Assembly: GCA_947462945.1 (NCBI GenBank) | Contig: CANHTE010000045.1 | Span: forward strand, 1 to 7,994 | Reading direction: 5' to 3' | Length of the DNA stretch: 7,994 nt | DNA from: Acetobacteraceae bacterium | GTDB taxonomy: Bacteria; Pseudomonadota; Alphaproteobacteria; Acetobacterales; Acetobacteraceae | Part shown: piece by piece, positions 5,042 through 7,994 of the stretch | How positions within the stretch are numbered: position 1 is the first letter of the stretch | How the letters are laid out: the number at the start of each line of letters is the position of its first letter | Program-made: the position numbers and the translations under genes | Notes under the pieces: generated by a model | The model's input: only the letters and a program-made list of their open reading frames with translations | Databases searched by the model: none | Told to the model about the DNA's origin: nothing

Positions 5042-7638
5042 CAGGCGGGTTCCAGCGCCAACAGGGCCGCGAGTTCCGGCTTGCAACTGCCGCAGCCTGT
5101 GCCAGCACAGGTGGCCGCGCCGATGGCAGCCACATCCCCGGCGCCGGCGGCGATGGCACTGCGGATGGTGGCGGCACTCACGCCATGGCAGGCGCAAAGC
5201 GTGGGCGAGGGCGGCGGGCCATCGGGCAGCAATCCCGCCAGCAAGGCGTGGCGCGCGGCACTGCCGATGCGCGGCTCGGCAAAAAGGGAAATCAGCCATT
5301 CGCGCGGCGGCAGAAGGTGATCCGGCCCCAGGAAGAGGGCTGCGATGAGCTGCCCGTCCCGCAGCCAGGCGGCCCGGTACTCGCCCGCGGATTCGGCGTG
5401 CAGGGCGATGCTGGGTGCGCCCTGGCCCAGGGCTTCAACCAGCGTGGCGAAGGGGGATGCGTCACTGCCCGCGATCTCGTGCCGGAAGACGCCGGGCGCG
5501 GCCGGGGCCATGGCACACCAATCGGCGAGCCTGGCGCCCAGCGGCTCCCGGCTCAGCACGAAGCCATGCCAGCGCGCGGGGAAGGGCGCGAGGGTGACGG
5601 GTGTGTGCTTGAGTTCCGGCTGGCCGCTGATCGGGTCCGTTGCGGGCGTCACGGCCGCGTTGATGCGGGCGCGTGGCGCCAGTTGATCCGTCCAATGCAT
5701 GGGCGCGAAGCAGGCGCCGCGCGGCGTGGCGGGATCGAGCGCCAGGCGCAGCACCGCCTCGCCCCAGGCACTCGTTACGCGCACCAGCGCGCCCGGGGTA
5801 AGGCCGGCCGCATCGGCCGGGTTCAGGCTGAGCACGGGCTCCGGCGCGTGCTGCATGAGGCGCGGCACGCGGCCGGTGCGCGTCATGCTGTGCCATTGGT
5901 CGCGCAGGCGGCCGGTCATCAGGATCATCGCGCCATTGTGTTCGGGCGCGCGAAAGGGGGTGGGCACCATGCGCTGGACGGGTGGCGTGATGCGGCCGCC
6001 GCGCGGGCCCTGGCGCGGCACGGGCCATTGCGTGGGGGGCAGTGCTGCGTATTCGGCATCGGTCAGCTCGGCCAGGCCGCCGAGGTCGAACACGCGCGGC
6101 GCTGGCGTTGCGCGCTGGCCCTGCTGTTCGCGTTGTGGCGAAACCGCGACAGGCTGATCGCGGGCGAGTTCCGTCACCGCCGCATGCTCGCGAAAAATGG
6201 CAGCGGCATTGGGCCAGGCGAATTGCGCGCCCCAGCCCAGGCGCTGCGCCACCTGAGCGATGATCCACCAATCGGGCCTTGCCTCGCCCGGCGCCGGCAG
6301 GAAGCCGCGCTGCCGGCTGATCACGCGTTCGCTATTGGTGACGGTGCCATCCTTCTCGCCCCAGCTCAGCGCAGGCAGCAGGATTTGCGCATGCGCGGCC
6401 GTGTCGGAGCCGGCGTGACAATCGGAGAGGATCAGCGCGGGAATGCGATGGAGCGCCCGCCGCACCATGGCGGAATCGGGCATGGAGACGGCGGGGTTTG
6501 TCGCCATCACCCACATGGCGCCGATGCGCCCGGCATCGGCCGCGCGGAACAGATCCACTGCCTTGAGGCCGGGCCTGGTGGCGAGGTTGGGGGCCTGCCA
6601 GAAATCCCGCAGGGCCGTGACCTCGGCCGGGTTATCGGCATCCAGGTGGCCCGCCAGCATATTGGACAGCGCACCCACCTCCCGCCCGCCCATGGCATTG
6701 GGCTGGCCCGTCACGCTGAAGGGTCCCATGCCGGGCCGGCCGATGCGGTTCGTCGCCAAATGGCAATTGATGATGGCATTCGCCTTGTCGGTGCCGCTGG
6801 AGGATTGGTTGGTGCCCTGGCTCCAGAGCGTGACGACGCGCTCGGTCCGGGTGAACCATTGATGGAAGATGGCGATCTGCTTCGGGGCAAGCCCGGTCAG
6901 CGCCGGCACGTCCAGCGACTGCCGCACGGCCTCCGGAATGGCGAAGCCGGCCTTGCCGAGATGCGCCAGCAGCCCGGCAAACAGCGCCACATCGCTGCCG
7001 GGGCGCAGCGCCAGATGCAGGTCTGCCGCCTCGCAGCTGGCGGTGCGGCGCGGGTCCACCACCACGAGGCGCATCATCGGCCGCAGCGCCTTGGCGGCGA
7101 GGATGCGTTGATGCAGCACGGGATGGCACCAGGCCAGATTGCTGCCGACCAGGATCACCAGATCAGCGCTTTCCAGATCTTCGTAGGTGCCCGGCACCAG
7201 GTCCTCGCCAAAGGCACGACGATGTCCGGCCACGGCGCTGGCCATGCAAAGCCGGGAATTGCTGTCGATATTGCCGGTGCCCAGGAAGCCCTTGGTGAGC
7301 TTGTTGGCCGCGTAGTAATCCTCGGTGAGCAATTGGCCGGAAACATACAGTGCCACGCCTTCCGGGCCATGCTGGGCCAGGGCGCGGCGAAAGCCTTCGG
7401 CCGTGGCGTCCAGCGCCGCGTCCCAGCTGGCGCGCTTGCCGCCCACCATGGGATGCAGCAGCCTGCCCTCCAGCCCTGTCGTCTCGCCCAGCGCGGCACC
7501 CTTGCTGCAAAGCCGCCCCTGATTGGCAGGATGCGCGGGGTCCCCCCGAACACTGCCGTCCGGGCTGGCCAGCACGCCACAGCCTACGCCGCAATAGGGG
7601 CAGGTGGTGCGTGTTGCGGGGGCGAAAGAAGATTCCAT
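5041..7638 (-). CDS. nasA: Assimilatory nitrate reductase catalytic subunit with C-terminal BFD-type iron-sulfur domain
   Basis: This 865-residue enzyme reduces nitrate to nitrite in the cytoplasm; it has no Tat or Sec signal. Counting from ATG at 7638, the N-terminal [4Fe-4S] site is Cys13, Cys16, Cys20 (CPYCGVGC) and Cys44 (RLCSKG). The bis-MGD domain follows, with Cys131 in SNSRLCMA as the likely Mo ligand, VVVDPRRT, NAMGGREVGALSNML (about 312-326), and EKDGTVTNSERVISRQRGF (about 430-447). TGRLRDQWHSMTRTGRVPRL (about 573-592) begins the dinucleotide-binding C-terminal domain. Near 752-767, YRAAWLRDGQLIAALFLG resembles the linker found in NirB-type flavoenzymes, and residues 815-852 form a BFD-like [2Fe-2S] site (CAC, then C..C at 849/852). 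These motifs match NasA rather than periplasmic NapA. An adjacent GTG at 7641 is an alternative start; the TGATG overlap favours ATG. The flavoprotein upstream is the likely electron donor. Confidence 0.96.
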   Translation of the reverse strand: MESSFAPATRTTCPYCGVGCGVLASPDGSVRGDPAHPANQGRLCSKGAALGETTGLEGRLLHPMVGGKRASWDAALDATAEGFRRALAQHGPEGVALYVSGQLLTEDYYAANKLTKGFLGTGNIDSNSRLCMASAVAGHRRAFGEDLVPGTYEDLESADLVILVGSNLAWCHPVLHQRILAAKALRPMMRLVVVDPRRTASCEAADLHLALRPGSDVALFAGLLAHLGKAGFAIPEAVRQSLDVPALTGLAPKQIAIFHQWFTRTERVVTLWSQGTNQSSSGTDKANAIINCHLATNRIGRPGMGPFSVTGQPNAMGGREVGALSNMLAGHLDADNPAEVTALRDFWQAPNLATRPGLKAVDLFRAADAGRIGAMWVMATNPAVSMPDSAMVRRALHRIPALILSDCHAGSDTAAHAQILLPALSWGEKDGTVTNSERVISRQRGFLPAPGEARPDWWIIAQVAQRLGWGAQFAWPNAAAIFREHAAVTELARDQPVAVSPQREQQGQRATPAPRVFDLGGLAELTDAEYAALPPTQWPVPRQGPRGGRITPPVQRMVPTPFRAPEHNGAMILMTGRLRDQWHSMTRTGRVPRLMQHAPEPVLSLNPADAAGLTPGALVRVTSAWGEAVLRLALDPATPRGACFAPMHWTDQLAPRARINAAVTPATDPISGQPELKHTPVTLAPFPARWHGFVLSREPLGARLADWCAMAPAAPGVFRHEIAGSDASPFATLVEALGQGAPSIALHAESAGEYRAAWLRDGQLIAALFLGPDHLLPPREWLISLFAEPRIGSAARHALLAGLLPDGPPPSPTLCACHGVSAATIRSAIAAGAGDVAAIGAATCAGTGCGSCKPELAALLALEPA

Positions 7639-7691
7639 CACGCGTCGCGCCCTGGGTTGGCGCTGGAGACGAAGCCTTGGGGCGCCAGCAT
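7638..7691 (-). CDS. Possible 17-codon mini-ORF between the flavoprotein and nasA
   Basis: The 52-base spacer between two real genes contains one complete small frame, MLAPQGFVSSANPGRDA. Its ATG overlaps the flavoprotein stop as TGATG (7693-7689) and its TGA overlaps the nasA ATG as TGATG (7640-7636). It could let ribosomes pass from the flavoprotein to nasA by successive termination-reinitiation. Only a weak GGGA precedes it. The peptide itself resembles nothing known to me, so a coupling role is more plausible than a functional product, and chance cannot be excluded in a region this short. Confidence 0.35.
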   Translation of the reverse strand: MLAPQGFVSSANPGRDA

Positions 7692-7994
7692 CAGTACACG
7701 TCCCGCTGGTAGCGCCCCTGCTTGGCCAGGGCCACGATCCAGTCCCGCGCTTGGTCCGCCGTCATGCCGCCCTCGCTCATCGCGATCTGGCGCAGCGCCG
7801 CATCCACATCCTTCGCCATGCGGCTGGCATCGCCGCAGACATAGAAATGCCCGCCATCCTGCAACCAGCGCCAAAGATCGGGCGCATCCTCGATCATGCG
7901 GTGCTGCACATAGTCCTTGCTCTTGCCGTCGCGTGACCAGGCGAGCGAAAGGCGCTGTAAGGTGCCGTCCTTTTTCCAGCCATGGATCTCCTCG
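7691..7994 (-). CDS. CysJ-like diflavin reductase, nitrate/sulfite reductase flavoprotein subunit (3' part)
   Basis: The last 100 residues of a flavoprotein are visible; the rest lies beyond the right edge. The segment belongs to the NADP-binding ferredoxin-reductase domain shared by sulfite reductase alpha subunit (CysJ) and cytochrome P450 reductase: SLAWSRDG, KDYVQHRM, LWRWLQDGGHFYVCGDASRMAKDVDAALRQIA (about 41-71 of the visible part), GGMTADQARDWI, and the terminal RYQRDVY. The C-terminal aromatic Tyr is typical of this family, where it stacks on the FAD isoalloxazine ring and gives way to NADPH. Family enzymes carry electrons from NADPH through FAD to FMN. Its place directly upstream of nasA suggests it feeds nitrate reductase, as in clusters annotated as bifunctional nitrate/sulfite reductase flavoprotein; a role with sulfite reductase cannot be excluded from this fragment. 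Confidence 0.92.
   Translation of the reverse strand, partial: EEIHGWKKDGTLQRLSLAWSRDGKSKDYVQHRMIEDAPDLWRWLQDGGHFYVCGDASRMAKDVDAALRQIAMSEGGMTADQARDWIVALAKQGRYQRDVY

Noticed and set aside
4028..5320. A 430-codon rightward frame antisense to cysG and the nasA end
   Set aside because: The product is a low-complexity Arg/Gly/Gln/Ala sequence without motifs, and it mirrors two clearly real genes on the other strand; long antisense frames are expected with this codon bias.

Overview
The window is high-GC DNA, almost fully coding, from a bacterium. Codon use is strongly G/C at third positions. The gene content (an ACAD8-type acyl-CoA dehydrogenase, a Bug/TctC binding protein, pol III chi, and a NasA/CysJ-like/CysG nitrate-assimilation cluster) suggests an alphaproteobacterium, perhaps Acetobacteraceae (Roseomonas-like). 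The taxonomic call is an inference from protein flavour and not a search result.

Layout. The left third (1-2628) reads rightward. It holds the 3' end of an isobutyryl-CoA dehydrogenase-like acyl-CoA dehydrogenase, a small secreted or membrane-anchored protein of unknown function, a zinc-free quinone oxidoreductase-like MDR enzyme, and holC (DNA polymerase III chi), which overlaps the oxidoreductase stop by a GTGA junction. A very long, almost perfect palindrome (about 2631-2722) separates this group from the leftward genes and probably terminates both convergent transcripts.

The right two thirds (2725-7994) read leftward as one tightly packed group. In transcription order these are the C-terminal end of a CysJ-like diflavin reductase, a possible 17-codon mini-ORF, nasA (molybdopterin assimilatory nitrate reductase with a C-terminal BFD-type iron-sulfur domain), cysG (trifunctional siroheme synthase) and a Bug-family periplasmic binding protein. 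The first three junctions are TGATG stop/start overlaps. The likely logic is that the flavoprotein passes NADPH electrons towards NasA, NasA reduces nitrate to nitrite in the cytoplasm, and CysG makes siroheme for the nitrite (or sulfite) reductase, which is not in this window. The binding protein has no obvious link to nitrate and may be in the operon only by position.

I see no tRNA, rRNA, CRISPR array, insertion sequence or phage gene. No wholly new system is evident. The items most worth a second look are the mini-ORF joining the flavoprotein and nasA, the long palindrome at 2631-2722, a perfect 16-bp palindrome over the start region of the small secreted protein, and the shortened dehydrogenase domain of CysG.
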